NCBI GenBank assembly: GCA_035518815.1
Contig: DATIXG010000072.1
Coordinates: forward strand, 1 to 64,000
Reading direction: 5' to 3'
Source: AG25 sp035518815
GTDB taxonomy: Bacteria; Gemmatimonadota; Gemmatimonadetes; Gemmatimonadales; GWC2-71-9
DNA length: 64,000 bases
Part shown: positions 16,237-25,951 of the stretch, piece after piece
Layout: every line of letters starts with the position of its first letter
Numbering within the stretch: position 1 is the first letter of the stretch
Made by a program: the position numbers and the translations under genes
Notes under the pieces: model-generated
Seen by the model: the letters and a program-made list of their open reading frames with translations, nothing else
Database searches by the model: none
What the model was told of the DNA's origin: nothing

Positions 16237-19200
16237 ATGAGTGCTCCCTCAGGGAGACGGCTCGCGCTCCCGCTCCTCGTCGCCGCGCTGTTCGTCACAA
16301 CGCTCGCCGCCCACCCGCTCGCCGCCCAGTACTTCGGCCGCAACAAGGTGCAATACGTCGGCCTCCAGTTCGAGGTGCTCAAGACCGAGCACTTCGACAT
16401 CTATTTCTATCCGGTCGAAGCCGACATGGCGGACGCGGTGGCGCGGATGGCGGAGCGGTGGTATTCGCGGTTCTCGACCATCCTCAACCACAAGCTGCGA
16501 GGCCGCCAGCCGCTCATTCTCTACGCGAGCCATCCCGATTTCGAGCAGACGAATGCGATCTCCGGCGTCCTGGGCGAAGGCACGGGGGGCGTCACGGAGG
16601 TCATGAAGCGCCGCATCGTGCTGCCGGTCGGCAGCTCGCTCGCCGAGACGGATCACGTGGTGGGGCACGAGCTGGTGCACGCCTTCCAGTACGATATCAC
16701 GGGCGAGGGGTTGGGCGTGAACTTCCGCGTCCCGGGCGCCGTGCGCCTGCCGCTCTGGTTCATCGAGGGCATGGCGGAGTACCTCTCCATCGGTCCCGTG
16801 GACCCGAACACGGCGATGTGGCTGCGGGACGCGGTCGCTCAGCACAAGATGCCCACGATCGCCCAGCTCGATGACCCGCGGTACTTCCCGTACCGCTACG
16901 GCCAGGCATTCTGGGCCTTTATCGCGGGCCGCTACGGCGACGCGATGGTGGGCGAAGTCCTGCGCCGGGCCGGCCGCACGGGCAGCCCGGACGGCGCGCT
17001 CATCTCCGTGACCACCCTGCGCAGCGACTCGCTCTCGAAAATCTGGCATCAGGACATCGCCGCGGCGTACACCCCGCTCCGCAGCGTGACCGACCCGCCG
17101 ACGGCGTATGGACGGCTGGTCGTCGGCGGCGCGGCGCACGAGGGACTGAACGTCGCGCCGGCGCTCGCCCCCGACGGCAGCCGCATGGTGTTCTTCTCGC
17201 AGCGCGACCTCTTCTCGGTGGACCTGTTCCTCGCCGACCCGCGGACCGGGCGGGTGGTGCGGCGCCTCACCCAGAGCGCGCTCGACCCGCACTATCAGAG
17301 CCTCGAGTTCATCAATTCGGCCGGGGCCTGGGATCCCTCCGGCAACCGGCTCGCGCTCGGCATCGTGGCTGACGGCAAGGCCGTCCTCGAGATCCTGGAC
17401 GTCGCGCGCGACCGCGTGGAGCGGGAGGTCCGGCTGCCCACGGTGGGCGAGGTGTTCAATCCGACCTGGTCGCCCGACGGGCGCTACATCGCGTTCTCCG
17501 CTCTCGCCAACGGGGCCACGGACCTGTTCCGCTACGACCTGGACACCAAGACGCTCGACCGCCTCACCGACGACGCCTTCGGCGACTTCGAGCCCGCCTG
17601 GTCGCCGGACGGACGCCAGATCGCGTTCGTCACCGACCGGTTCTCGACCAAGCTCGACCGCCTGTCGTACGGCGACTACGAGCTCGCGCTCATGGACGCG
17701 CACACGGGTGCCATGAAGCGTCTCCCGGCCTTCACGGACGCGAAGAACATCAACCCGCAGTGGTCGCCGGACGGCGCGAGTCTCTACTTCGTATCCGATC
17801 GCAACGGCATTTCGAATATCTATCGCATCGAGGTCGCGACGGGCCGGCTGTTCCAGGTGACGAACCTGTACACGGGCGCGAGCGGGATCACGACGTTGAG
17901 TCCCGCGATCACCGTGGCGCAGCGCACCGGCCAGCTCGTGTTCGGCGTGTACGAAGAATCGGGCTACAACCTCTACACGCTCGATCCGGCGCGGGCCGCG
18001 GGTGGGCCGGTTGCCGAACCGCTCGCCAACGTGAGCCCCGCCGTGCTGCCCCCGCAGGACCGTATCTCCGCCGAGCTGCTCACGGCGCTGCATGATCCGG
18101 ACACCGGGCTCCCGGGGCCCGACGCGGCACACACGGTCAAGGCGTACAGCCCCGGCATGTCGCTGGATTATGTGTCGCAGCCGTCGCTCGCCGTGGGCGC
18201 GGACCGCTTCGGCACGTACGTGGGCGGCGGCATCGCGCTCCTGTGGAGCGACATGCTGGGCAACCACAATTTGGTGACATCCGCCGTGCTCAACGGGGGC
18301 TTGAACGGCGGCTTCACCGACGGGTCGGCGCTCGTCGCCTATCAGAACAGCGCACACCGCTGGAACTGGGGCTTCTCGGGCCAGCAGGTGCCCTATTACT
18401 CGGGCGGCTACACGCTCGGCACCACGCATGTCGGGCTCGAGCCCGCCTACCTCGAGAGCGTGGAGCTGTATCGCCAGACCAACCGCCAATTCGTCGGCAT
18501 CACCTCGTACCCGTTCAACTCGGCCTCACGCATCGAGTTCTCGGCCGGCGTGAACAACGTTTCGTTCTCCCATCAGCTCGAAACGCAGGCCATTTCGCAG
18601 GTGGACGGTTCGCTGCTCTACGACAGCACCTACCAGCTGGCCGGGTACCCGAGCATCATCCTGGGGACGGCGATGGCGGCGGTCGTATACGACAACTCGT
18701 TCTTCGGCGCCACGAGCCCCGTGCTGGGCGAGCGCGCCCGGCTCGAAGTCTCCCCCTCGGTCGGCTCGATCTCCTGGATCAACGTGCTCGCCGACTTCCG
18801 GCACTACGCGATGCCGGTCCGCCCGTTCACGCTCGCGCTGCGCGGGCTGTACTACGGCCGCCACGGCAGCGGGGCCGACGACATTCGCCTCACGCCGCTC
18901 TACCTCGGCTACCCGAGCCTGTTGCGGGGGTATGACATCGGATCGTTCAACGCCACGGAGTGCCGCGCCAGCGGCACGACCTCGTGCCCGGTGTTCGACC
19001 GCCTGCTCGGCTCCCGCCTGATCCTCGGCAACGCGGAGCTGCGGTTCCCCCTGCTCGGCCTCTTACATCTCGGCAGCGGCTACTACGGGGCGCTGCCCAT
19101 CGAGACCGCCATCTTCGCCGATGGCGGCATGGCGTACTGCGACGGCGCCAATCCGTTCTTCTGCAACGGCGACAACCACGCTGTCTACTCGACCGGCGGC

Positions 19201-19314
19201 GCGATGCGGGTCAATCTCCTGGGCTACGCGATCCTCGAGGTCGACTACGTCAAGCCGTTCCAGCGGCCGGACAAGGGCTGGTATTGGGAGATCAGTTTGA
19301 CGCCGGGATTCTGA
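16237..19314 (+). CDS. Peptidase MA-like, PD40 beta-propeller and Omp85-like barrel protein
   Basis: A signal peptide is followed by a gluzincin-like domain with HELVH (His144, Glu145, His148) and a candidate third ligand in WFIEGMAEYLS (Glu177 or Glu181). A TolB-type propeller follows, with repeated SPDG units (SPDGRYIAFSALA, SPDGRQIAFVTDRFS, SPDGASLYFVSDRNG) over about residues 300-600. A C-terminal barrel domain of some 380 residues with Omp85-like features ends in GWYWEISLTPGF, a terminal aromatic typical of Bam substrates. The 1025-residue length fits all three domains. Probable role: an outer-membrane-anchored exoprotein that binds or cuts extracellular polymers. A -10-like TACACG lies seven bases before ATG 16237. 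A convergent repeat follows the stop. Confidence 0.85.
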   Translation: MSAPSGRRLALPLLVAALFVTTLAAHPLAAQYFGRNKVQYVGLQFEVLKTEHFDIYFYPVEADMADAVARMAERWYSRFSTILNHKLRGRQPLILYASHPDFEQTNAISGVLGEGTGGVTEVMKRRIVLPVGSSLAETDHVVGHELVHAFQYDITGEGLGVNFRVPGAVRLPLWFIEGMAEYLSIGPVDPNTAMWLRDAVAQHKMPTIAQLDDPRYFPYRYGQAFWAFIAGRYGDAMVGEVLRRAGRTGSPDGALISVTTLRSDSLSKIWHQDIAAAYTPLRSVTDPPTAYGRLVVGGAAHEGLNVAPALAPDGSRMVFFSQRDLFSVDLFLADPRTGRVVRRLTQSALDPHYQSLEFINSAGAWDPSGNRLALGIVADGKAVLEILDVARDRVEREVRLPTVGEVFNPTWSPDGRYIAFSALANGATDLFRYDLDTKTLDRLTDDAFGDFEPAWSPDGRQIAFVTDRFSTKLDRLSYGDYELALMDAHTGAMKRLPAFTDAKNINPQWSPDGASLYFVSDRNGISNIYRIEVATGRLFQVTNLYTGASGITTLSPAITVAQRTGQLVFGVYEESGYNLYTLDPARAAGGPVAEPLANVSPAVLPPQDRISAELLTALHDPDTGLPGPDAAHTVKAYSPGMSLDYVSQPSLAVGADRFGTYVGGGIALLWSDMLGNHNLVTSAVLNGGLNGGFTDGSALVAYQNSAHRWNWGFSGQQVPYYSGGYTLGTTHVGLEPAYLESVELYRQTNRQFVGITSYPFNSASRIEFSAGVNNVSFSHQLETQAISQVDGSLLYDSTYQLAGYPSIILGTAMAAVVYDNSFFGATSPVLGERARLEVSPSVGSISWINVLADFRHYAMPVRPFTLALRGLYYGRHGSGADDIRLTPLYLGYPSLLRGYDIGSFNATECRASGTTSCPVFDRLLGSRLILGNAELRFPLLGLLHLGSGYYGALPIETAIFADGGMAYCDGANPFFCNGDNHAVYSTGGAMRVNLLGYAILEVDYVKPFQRPDKGWYWEISLTPGF

Positions 19315-19390
19315 AGAGAACGGGGAACGCGGAGCGCGGAACGGAACGACGCTCTAGACGTTCCGACTTCCGCGTTCCGACTTCCGGGCT
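19315..19390. repeat. GGAACG/CGTTCC inverted repeat between convergent genes
   Basis: After the barrel gene, short units GGGGAACG, GCGGAGC and GCGGAACGGAACG are followed by the opposite-strand arm CGTTCCGACTTCCGC and a second GTTCCGACTTCC. The two arms can fold into an imperfect hairpin around CTCTAGA. The oxidoreductase reading frame runs into the right arm and supplies its last ten or so codons. It resembles the repeat at 2856 in position and layout but not in sequence. Confidence 0.6.
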
Positions 19391-20208
19391 GCTCCCCACA
19401 CCATCCGCACGATCAGCCAATCCAGTATCCTGTCCGGCAACCGTGTGAGCAGCGCGTCCACCCACGAGTGGCGCGTCACGACCACCCGGATCGGCGGCCG
19501 CCGCGCGGTGAGGGCCCGCAGCACCGCTCGAGCGACGAGCGTCGCGGGTGGTGCCTCGCGCCCGCCCTTGAGCGCGGCTTCCCTGACCCGGTCGAGCGCC
19601 CGCTCGTACGGCGAGCCCCGATAGCGCGAAATATCCATCGCCTCGACCTTGTCCCAGATCTTGCTCTGAATGTTTCCCGGCTCGATCACCACCACCCGCA
19701 CACCCGAGGGCGCGAGCTCGCGGCGCAGGGCGTCCGAGATCGCCTCGAGCCCGAACTTCGAGGCAGCGTAGGGGCCGAGGAACGGCAGCACCGCCCGACC
19801 GGCGACCGAGCTCATGTTGATGATGCGGCCGCCCGGCGCCGCCCTGAGCAGCGGCAGGAACGCCTGCGTCACCGCCACCTGGCCAATGAGGTTCACCTCG
19901 AGCACGCGCCGCAGCTCGTCGAGCGGCAAGAGCTCGATCGGGCCCGCTGCGGGCATCCCGGCGTTGTTGACGAGGCCAACGAGCGGCCGGCCGGCGAGGC
20001 CCTCGCGGACGGCGGCTTGCGCCACCGCAATGCTCGATGCGTCGCTCACGTCCATGCGAACGGGCACGACGCCCGCGGCCGAGAGCGCCGCGCCATCCTC
20101 CGGGCGCCGCACGGTGCCGAAGGTGACGAACCCCACACGCGCGAGCTCGACCGCGGTGGCGAGGCCCAACCCCGAGCTCGCGCCCGTGACGACGACCCCC
20201 TTGCTCAT
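19354..20208 (-). CDS. SDR family oxidoreductase
   Basis: A classical short-chain dehydrogenase of 284 residues: nucleotide-binding TGASSGLGLA near residue 10, NNAG, a catalytic Ser in NMSSVAG and the YAASK active-site pair. The Thr-Gly-x3-Gly-x-Gly motif together with Arg residues after the second strand (RRPEDG) suggests NADP(H). I chose ATG 20208 (MSKGVVVTGASSG); a TTG three codons earlier is possible. Its C-terminus enters the intergenic repeat, giving the odd tail SERGSRNV, so the original end may have been altered by the repeat. The substrate is unknown. Confidence 0.88.
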   Translation of the reverse strand: MSKGVVVTGASSGLGLATAVELARVGFVTFGTVRRPEDGAALSAAGVVPVRMDVSDASSIAVAQAAVREGLAGRPLVGLVNNAGMPAAGPIELLPLDELRRVLEVNLIGQVAVTQAFLPLLRAAPGGRIINMSSVAGRAVLPFLGPYAASKFGLEAISDALRRELAPSGVRVVVIEPGNIQSKIWDKVEAMDISRYRGSPYERALDRVREAALKGGREAPPATLVARAVLRALTARRPPIRVVVTRHSWVDALLTRLPDRILDWLIVRMVWGAARKSERGSRNV

Positions 20209-20244
20209 GGGGTCCAATATGCCAGGAGAACCGCTGGTGGCGCG

Positions 20245-23200
20245 CTAGAACCGCGCGCGCCAGAACTCAGCCGCTGTGGGGAAGAGCTTTTCGGTGATCG
20301 TCGCCGAGAGGGTCACGAACGCGCCGTGGCCGCCCCGCACCGAGAAGTCGGGGTCGGACAGGTTGCCGAAGCGGTACCCGGTCACGAGCTCCAAGCCCGG
20401 CACCGGACGGAACGCGAGCGCGGGCGCGCCGTCCCAGCTGCTCGTGCCGCTCGAGCGATCGAACAGCACGCGGCCGTCGTACTGCACGCGCAGCCAGGGA
20501 GCGAGGGCGACGCTCATGCGGCCGCCCAGGTAGTCGGCCCACGCGACGAGCGTCTGCGAGGTGCTGTCGGCATAGCGCTGGTCGGTCTGGGCGCGGCGCA
20601 TCGCGTAGCGGCCGCCCACCTCCACCGCGCGGCTCGGCGTCCACATCAGCTCGGTCGCGCCGATCACGCGGCTCTCCGAGCCTTGCGTCACGAGCACGCC
20701 GCCGCCGATCGGGTTCTCCGCGCCGGTCCACTGAATCTTGGCGAGCATGTTCAGCCGGTCGCTCTTGGCGGGCCGGAACGCGAGGCCCCACAGGCTCGAC
20801 ACCTGGCGCGCGCGCGGCGCCCCGGGCAGCTCATTCTGCGCGAACTGCTGCCGGGTGAGCAGCGCGAGCGACGAGTCGAACGCGATGTCGCCCGCCACGG
20901 TCATCAGGTTGCTCGACTGCAGCGTCCCGTCCTTGAATTCGGCGCGGGCGCTCAGCCGGTACGGCCGGTCAGCGGGCGTGAGCTCGATGCCCGCCGAAGC
21001 GGCCCAGTAGTCGTCTTCGGGCTGGACGAACGGCAGCGCCCGCACCGGGTCCGTGAAAGCCGCGCTCGAGATGCCCATGCGGCGCTCGAACATCACGTTC
21101 ATGGCCACGCCGGGGCGGAATTCGAGGCGATTCCGCAACCCGACCACCGCGGCGTTGGCCGCGCCGCTGATGCCGCCGGTCAGCTGGTAGTTGCCCCACG
21201 CCTCGGTGCCGTGCCCCACGGTGGCGCGCACGCCCACGCTCGACGTGGCGTACTGCGTCGCGCTGTCGGGGCGCGACACGAACCGCTGGGTCGCCTCGAG
21301 CGCGACGCCGCGCAGCACCTGGTAGGAACCGCCCACGCCCCAGAAGTCGGGCGCCAGCTCCTGGCCGTCGAGACTCAGATGACGCTGCGCCTCGGCCCAG
21401 AGCTTCGCCGTCGGCGTCACCGCCCACGAGGTCTTGAGCGCGGCCGTCGTGGCGTTGCTGAAGCCCAGACCGCCGCCCTGCCCGCCGCTCACCTGGTCGT
21501 TCGCCACGCCCGCGTCCAGGAAGAGATTGGGACGCAGCGGCTGCATGATGCCGAACCGGCTGTGTGAGCGGCTCATGCCCTGCACCTCGAAATCCTGGCT
21601 CGAGTGCTCCGCGCGGATCTCCGCGTTCGCGACCTTCATGACACCCTTCACCGTCACATCCGTCAGGCCCGGCTGGAGCGCCACGTTCGCCGGGTTCGTG
21701 AACTCGCGATCGACGCGCATCACGCTCGCGCCGAGCGTCAGGGCACCGTGCAGCGTGGTAAAGCCGGCCCGCCCCAGCGCGCCGAAGCCCGTGGAATCGC
21801 CGTGCTCGGCGTAGGCGACCTCGGCCGCGAAGTCCAGCGCGCCCAGCCGGTAGGCGCGCAGGTCGCCGCCCAACAGCCGGTAGTCGTTGCTGGTCTGCGC
21901 CGCGTTGACCGCGGTGAAGCCCACCCGCAGCGAGTCCAGCCGCACGCCCTGGGCGAGCTGCCGGATGTCCAGCGCCGCGCGCCCGCCCGCCACCAGCTGC
22001 TGGTCCGAGCTCGACGTCGCCTCGAACGTGGCCATGATGAAGAGCGGATTGCCGTCCGTGTCGGTCGCGGGCACCGGCTGCTTGAAGAGCACGACGCCGC
22101 TCGTGTAGTCGATCTCGTAGTCCACGAAGCGCGCGAGCGCCTGCGTGGTCACCACGCGCTCGGGATTCATCACGTCGCGCGTCTCCATCCGCAGCTGCTC
22201 GGTGCCCGGCAGGATGCCCGTGCCGAGTGTATACGGCCCTGACACACCGGTGCCCCGCACCTGAAGCTGCTGCAGCGCCTGCGACGTGAGGCTGCCGAAC
22301 CCGCTCCAGGTGACCGGACCGGTCCGGACCTGCGCCGCGAGCCCCGTCAACGCCCGCCGGTACTGCGACAGCGCCAGGCCGGCGCCGAAGCTCGTGCCCG
22401 AGAGATCGCCGTAGGCGGCCCAATCGTACCCGCGCTCGAGGCGCGCCGAGAGCCAATCCCGCGACGCGGTGCGCGTCTCGACGTAGCTCGCGTCCCCGAG
22501 GATCGGGTACTGGGATTCGTTCAACGGATCCGCGCTGCGGGCGAACACGTCCTGCCCGTCGTTCAGCCGGCGCGAGTCGAGGCCCACCGTGACCGACGTG
22601 CGGCGGTCGAGCTGGCCGCGCGCGGTGAGCGCGCCGTAGGCGTCCGGGCTCGCGCCCGCGCCCACCATCCCCGAACCCGTGACCGTGAGCGGCCGCAGCT
22701 CCGGGAGAATTTCGAGCGGCAGCGTCGCGCGCGCGTCGCCCGAGCGTACCTCGAGCTCGCCCCGCGTCACCGTGTGCCCCGGCTGAAGCGTCACGACCAG
22801 CCAGCCGGCCGAATCGGTCAGCTGCTGGAGCCCGACCGACGACGGATCGGCGTCCGCGCCGAGCGCCTCGGCGCCCGTCGCGCGCAAGGTGACGTACGCG
22901 GGCTGCACCACCGGCACGCTCCACGCATCGAGCACGCGCACCCGCACGGTGGCGAGCGTATGGCCGTCAGCGACCATCGTGATGGGGCCGTCGGCCGCCG
23001 AGAACCGCGCCGGCAGGCCCGTGATGTGCAGGGCGATCGAGTCCCACGATTCGGCGCCCCACGAGTTCGTCATGCGGACGCGCAGGAGGTGCGGACCGCG
23101 CGCGAGCGGAACGGCCACGAAGTCGTACACGCCATCCACGCGCACGTGGACCGAGTCGAGCCGCTTGGCGCCGTCGTACAGCACGACCGGTGCGTCGGCG

Positions 23201-25938
23201 TCGCCCTTCACGCCCACGTACACCCGGTCGCTGGCCAGCACGCTGCCGTCGCCCGGCGCGAAGATCCGCACCGACGGCCCGGTCGCGAGGAGGGCCGCGA
23301 GACCCGCCGAGTGCCGGGGAGCAGAGCGCGCCCCTGGTACCGTCACGCGCACAGCCACCGGCTGCCAGTCCTCCGGCAGGGCGGCGGCCAGGTTCGGCCA
23401 CCCGGCGGGAACGGGCCCGCGCAACACATCGATCATCTGGCCCGCGGGCGCGCTGTCGCTCACCGCGACGCGTCGCAGCGCGACCGGCGTCCACGCGAGC
23501 GAAGCGGCGGGCGCGCCGTGGCCCACCGGAGCCCGGAACGCCTGCCGGCTGCGCCCGACGCGCAGGGTCGCTTTGGCCGAGTCGCTGCGCGCCGACGACC
23601 ACGCGACGATGCGGTAGTCCGTGCGGGGCACATCCGCGGGCAGCGGGATCGCCGTGTTGCCAAGCCAGGAATACCGGGTGTACTGCGAGTCCCCCACGAA
23701 CACGAGCGCCGAATCCGCGACGGGCGAGAACTCGATCATCGCATCGAGCGGCAGGCGCGCGGCCTTCCGCACGTTCACTTCGTAGCGCACGAGCCCGTGC
23801 GACCGGGTGGCGCTGAACCGCACGCCGACCAGCGCGCGCGCATCGACCGGCGCTTGAGCGGCTTCGGGCATCGCGGCCGCCTCCGGCGCTCCGTCGCGCA
23901 CCACACGGAAGTCCACCTTCGGCGTCGTCCAGCCGCTCGCTTCGACCGCCTGGAGCTCGTCACCGGCCACGCGATAGCCCGCGGGCAGCGTGCGGACATC
24001 GAGCCGGAATACGTGCCGCCCCGGACGCAGGTTGTGGAACGAGTACTTGCCGCTGGCGTCGGTGGTCGCGACCTGGCCGTCTTCCGTCCAGATGTCGATC
24101 CCGGCGAGCCCTGAGTCGCCGGCGACCGATACCCGGCCGATCGCGGCCCGCGTCTCCATCGGCCACGCGCGACGCACCTGCACCCACGCGATGGCCTCGG
24201 GCGAAACCGGCGCGAGCGAGCCGGCGCGCCCGGCCGCCACGGCGCGGGTCTCGGCGACGGTGCCCGGGGCGGAGCTGAGCGACATGGCGAAGTGCAGCGT
24301 GCGCACCGCCCCGGGAGCGAGCGGGGCGCCGGTGAACACCAGCAGGCTCGACCCCGCGACCTGCACCGAGTCGGCGCCGAGAGCGCTGTTCTTTACATAG
24401 TGGCCGCCGGCCGGAAGCGTGCCGGTGACGCGGATCGAGTCGAGCGGCAGGACCCCCGGATTCCGTACCGTCAGGGTGTACGGGATGACGTCGCCCACCG
24501 CGGCGTCCAGCACGGTCGCCGTGAGGTCGAGCGCGATCGCCGCGGTCGAGGGACCGATGAGGGCAACCTGCGCCGCGGCTGACTGGGCGGTGGCGGCGCC
24601 GCCCGCTGCGGCGAGCGTGCCGACGTTGCGCACCCACACGGTGTCGCGGACGGTGGGGTTCACCTGGAGCACAAGGTCTACCACACCACTGTCGCCCGGC
24701 GCGAGCGCGCCGATCGGCCAGGTCAGCACGGTGCCGGCCACCGTTGCGGCCGGGGTGGCGCTGACGTAGTCGAGACCCGCGGGCAGGCTGTCGCTCAACA
24801 CCGCGGCCGCCACGGGAGCGGCGCCCGCGCCGTTGCCGTAGTGCAGCGAGTAGCGCACCTGCTGGCCCACCTGCGCCTGGCCCGGCCCCACCAGCTGCTT
24901 GCTCAGCGCCAGCTGGGGGACGAGGATGTTCGTCTGCACCGTGCCGCTGAACGCCGTGTCCGTCCCCACGCCGCTCGACCAGATGGCGTAGCTCTTGTTC
25001 GTGACGGGGCCCGGCGCGCCGTTGTTGACGCGCACCTGGAACGTCACGGTGCCGCTCGCGCCGCTCACCGGGGCCCCAAGATCGATCGAGATCACGCCGC
25101 TACCGGCCGGGAGCAGGGTCCCCGCATCGTCGCCGGACGCATCGGTGAGGGGCGTGCCGTTCAACCGCATGGTCCCGGGCACATAGGACGTGCCGGCGGG
25201 CACCGTGTCGGCGACCAGCGCGCTCGTCGTGACGCCACCGCCCGAAGCGGCATAATCCAGGGTGTAGGTGATGACGTCGCCCGCGGCAGCGGCCGCGCGA
25301 TCCACCTGCTTGGTCACGGTGATCGCCAGGGTGCCGGCGGGCACGCTGAGCGGGTCGACCACGGAGGACTTGGCCGCCGGGTCGAACCGGCTGGTCGCCG
25401 TGATGGTGATAGTGTCCGTCACGCCCAGCGGGATGACGCTCGGCACCGAGACCTGCGCGAGCAGGTGGGTCAGGCCGCCGTAGGTGAGGGTGACCGGCCC
25501 CGCCAGCAACAGGTCGGTCGGGTCCAGGATACCGTCGGCGTTCAGGTCCCGGTGCAGGACGACAGGCCAGCCATGCGCCGAGACGGCGGCGACGGTGAAG
25601 GAGTCGGTGCCGTTACCGACGTTGGACAGCGTGTGCGCGAACACCACGGCGGTGCCCGCGGCGCCGACGCTCGAGCGCGGCGGCTGCAGATCGGCGCCGC
25701 CCACCTGGGCGACGACGAGGTCAACGGTATCGGAGGAGAAGAGGTACGGCGAGCCTCCGAGAACGAACGACACGTATGCCCACGAGGTGACGTGCGTGCC
25801 CGCGGGCGTGCCCTGCGCCGAGACCGCCGGCGCGGCGAGCGCCGAGACGGCAAAGAATAGAGCGGCCACCCGGCCCGCGACCGTACGGCCGCGGCGGGTG
25901 GACCGCCCACTCTCTACCATCAAGGCACCGCGCCGCAT
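20245..25938 (-). CDS. Giant DUF11-repeat surface protein with predicted C-terminal barrel
   Basis: The 1897-residue exported protein begins at ATG 25938, 13 bases after the upstream stop, with a signal peptide ending VSAQ. Three DUF11-type repeats (for example LALSKQLVGPGQAQVGQQV) occupy about residues 200-550. A carboxypeptidase-regulatory-like fold (ATTDASGKYSFHNLRPG) is near 595-660, Ig-like segments lie near 900-990, and a Big-1-like domain near 990-1100. From about 1120 to the end there are long amphipathic strands (DYEIDYTSGVVLFKQPV, WGNYQLTGGISG) ending in WRARF, consistent with a barrel of many strands. It is the last gene of the four-gene sigma-54 operon. Similar architectures occur as surface proteins in other phyla; the function is inferred only. 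Confidence 0.8.
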   Translation of the reverse strand: MRRGALMVESGRSTRRGRTVAGRVAALFFAVSALAAPAVSAQGTPAGTHVTSWAYVSFVLGGSPYLFSSDTVDLVVAQVGGADLQPPRSSVGAAGTAVVFAHTLSNVGNGTDSFTVAAVSAHGWPVVLHRDLNADGILDPTDLLLAGPVTLTYGGLTHLLAQVSVPSVIPLGVTDTITITATSRFDPAAKSSVVDPLSVPAGTLAITVTKQVDRAAAAAGDVITYTLDYAASGGGVTTSALVADTVPAGTSYVPGTMRLNGTPLTDASGDDAGTLLPAGSGVISIDLGAPVSGASGTVTFQVRVNNGAPGPVTNKSYAIWSSGVGTDTAFSGTVQTNILVPQLALSKQLVGPGQAQVGQQVRYSLHYGNGAGAAPVAAAVLSDSLPAGLDYVSATPAATVAGTVLTWPIGALAPGDSGVVDLVLQVNPTVRDTVWVRNVGTLAAAGGAATAQSAAAQVALIGPSTAAIALDLTATVLDAAVGDVIPYTLTVRNPGVLPLDSIRVTGTLPAGGHYVKNSALGADSVQVAGSSLLVFTGAPLAPGAVRTLHFAMSLSSAPGTVAETRAVAAGRAGSLAPVSPEAIAWVQVRRAWPMETRAAIGRVSVAGDSGLAGIDIWTEDGQVATTDASGKYSFHNLRPGRHVFRLDVRTLPAGYRVAGDELQAVEASGWTTPKVDFRVVRDGAPEAAAMPEAAQAPVDARALVGVRFSATRSHGLVRYEVNVRKAARLPLDAMIEFSPVADSALVFVGDSQYTRYSWLGNTAIPLPADVPRTDYRIVAWSSARSDSAKATLRVGRSRQAFRAPVGHGAPAASLAWTPVALRRVAVSDSAPAGQMIDVLRGPVPAGWPNLAAALPEDWQPVAVRVTVPGARSAPRHSAGLAALLATGPSVRIFAPGDGSVLASDRVYVGVKGDADAPVVLYDGAKRLDSVHVRVDGVYDFVAVPLARGPHLLRVRMTNSWGAESWDSIALHITGLPARFSAADGPITMVADGHTLATVRVRVLDAWSVPVVQPAYVTLRATGAEALGADADPSSVGLQQLTDSAGWLVVTLQPGHTVTRGELEVRSGDARATLPLEILPELRPLTVTGSGMVGAGASPDAYGALTARGQLDRRTSVTVGLDSRRLNDGQDVFARSADPLNESQYPILGDASYVETRTASRDWLSARLERGYDWAAYGDLSGTSFGAGLALSQYRRALTGLAAQVRTGPVTWSGFGSLTSQALQQLQVRGTGVSGPYTLGTGILPGTEQLRMETRDVMNPERVVTTQALARFVDYEIDYTSGVVLFKQPVPATDTDGNPLFIMATFEATSSSDQQLVAGGRAALDIRQLAQGVRLDSLRVGFTAVNAAQTSNDYRLLGGDLRAYRLGALDFAAEVAYAEHGDSTGFGALGRAGFTTLHGALTLGASVMRVDREFTNPANVALQPGLTDVTVKGVMKVANAEIRAEHSSQDFEVQGMSRSHSRFGIMQPLRPNLFLDAGVANDQVSGGQGGGLGFSNATTAALKTSWAVTPTAKLWAEAQRHLSLDGQELAPDFWGVGGSYQVLRGVALEATQRFVSRPDSATQYATSSVGVRATVGHGTEAWGNYQLTGGISGAANAAVVGLRNRLEFRPGVAMNVMFERRMGISSAAFTDPVRALPFVQPEDDYWAASAGIELTPADRPYRLSARAEFKDGTLQSSNLMTVAGDIAFDSSLALLTRQQFAQNELPGAPRARQVSSLWGLAFRPAKSDRLNMLAKIQWTGAENPIGGGVLVTQGSESRVIGATELMWTPSRAVEVGGRYAMRRAQTDQRYADSTSQTLVAWADYLGGRMSVALAPWLRVQYDGRVLFDRSSGTSSWDGAPALAFRPVPGLELVTGYRFGNLSDPDFSVRGGHGAFVTLSATITEKLFPTAAEFWRARF

Positions 25939-25951
25939 CGGCTCTCGGTCC

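Noticed and set aside
16249..18489. 746-residue minus-strand frame inside the peptidase/propeller/barrel gene
   Set aside because: Antisense shadow of a gene with clear domains; no ribosome site or recognisable fold.
19468..21567. 699-residue plus-strand frame across the SDR and giant DUF11 genes
   Set aside because: It spans two real minus-strand genes and has low-complexity Arg/His/Glu composition.
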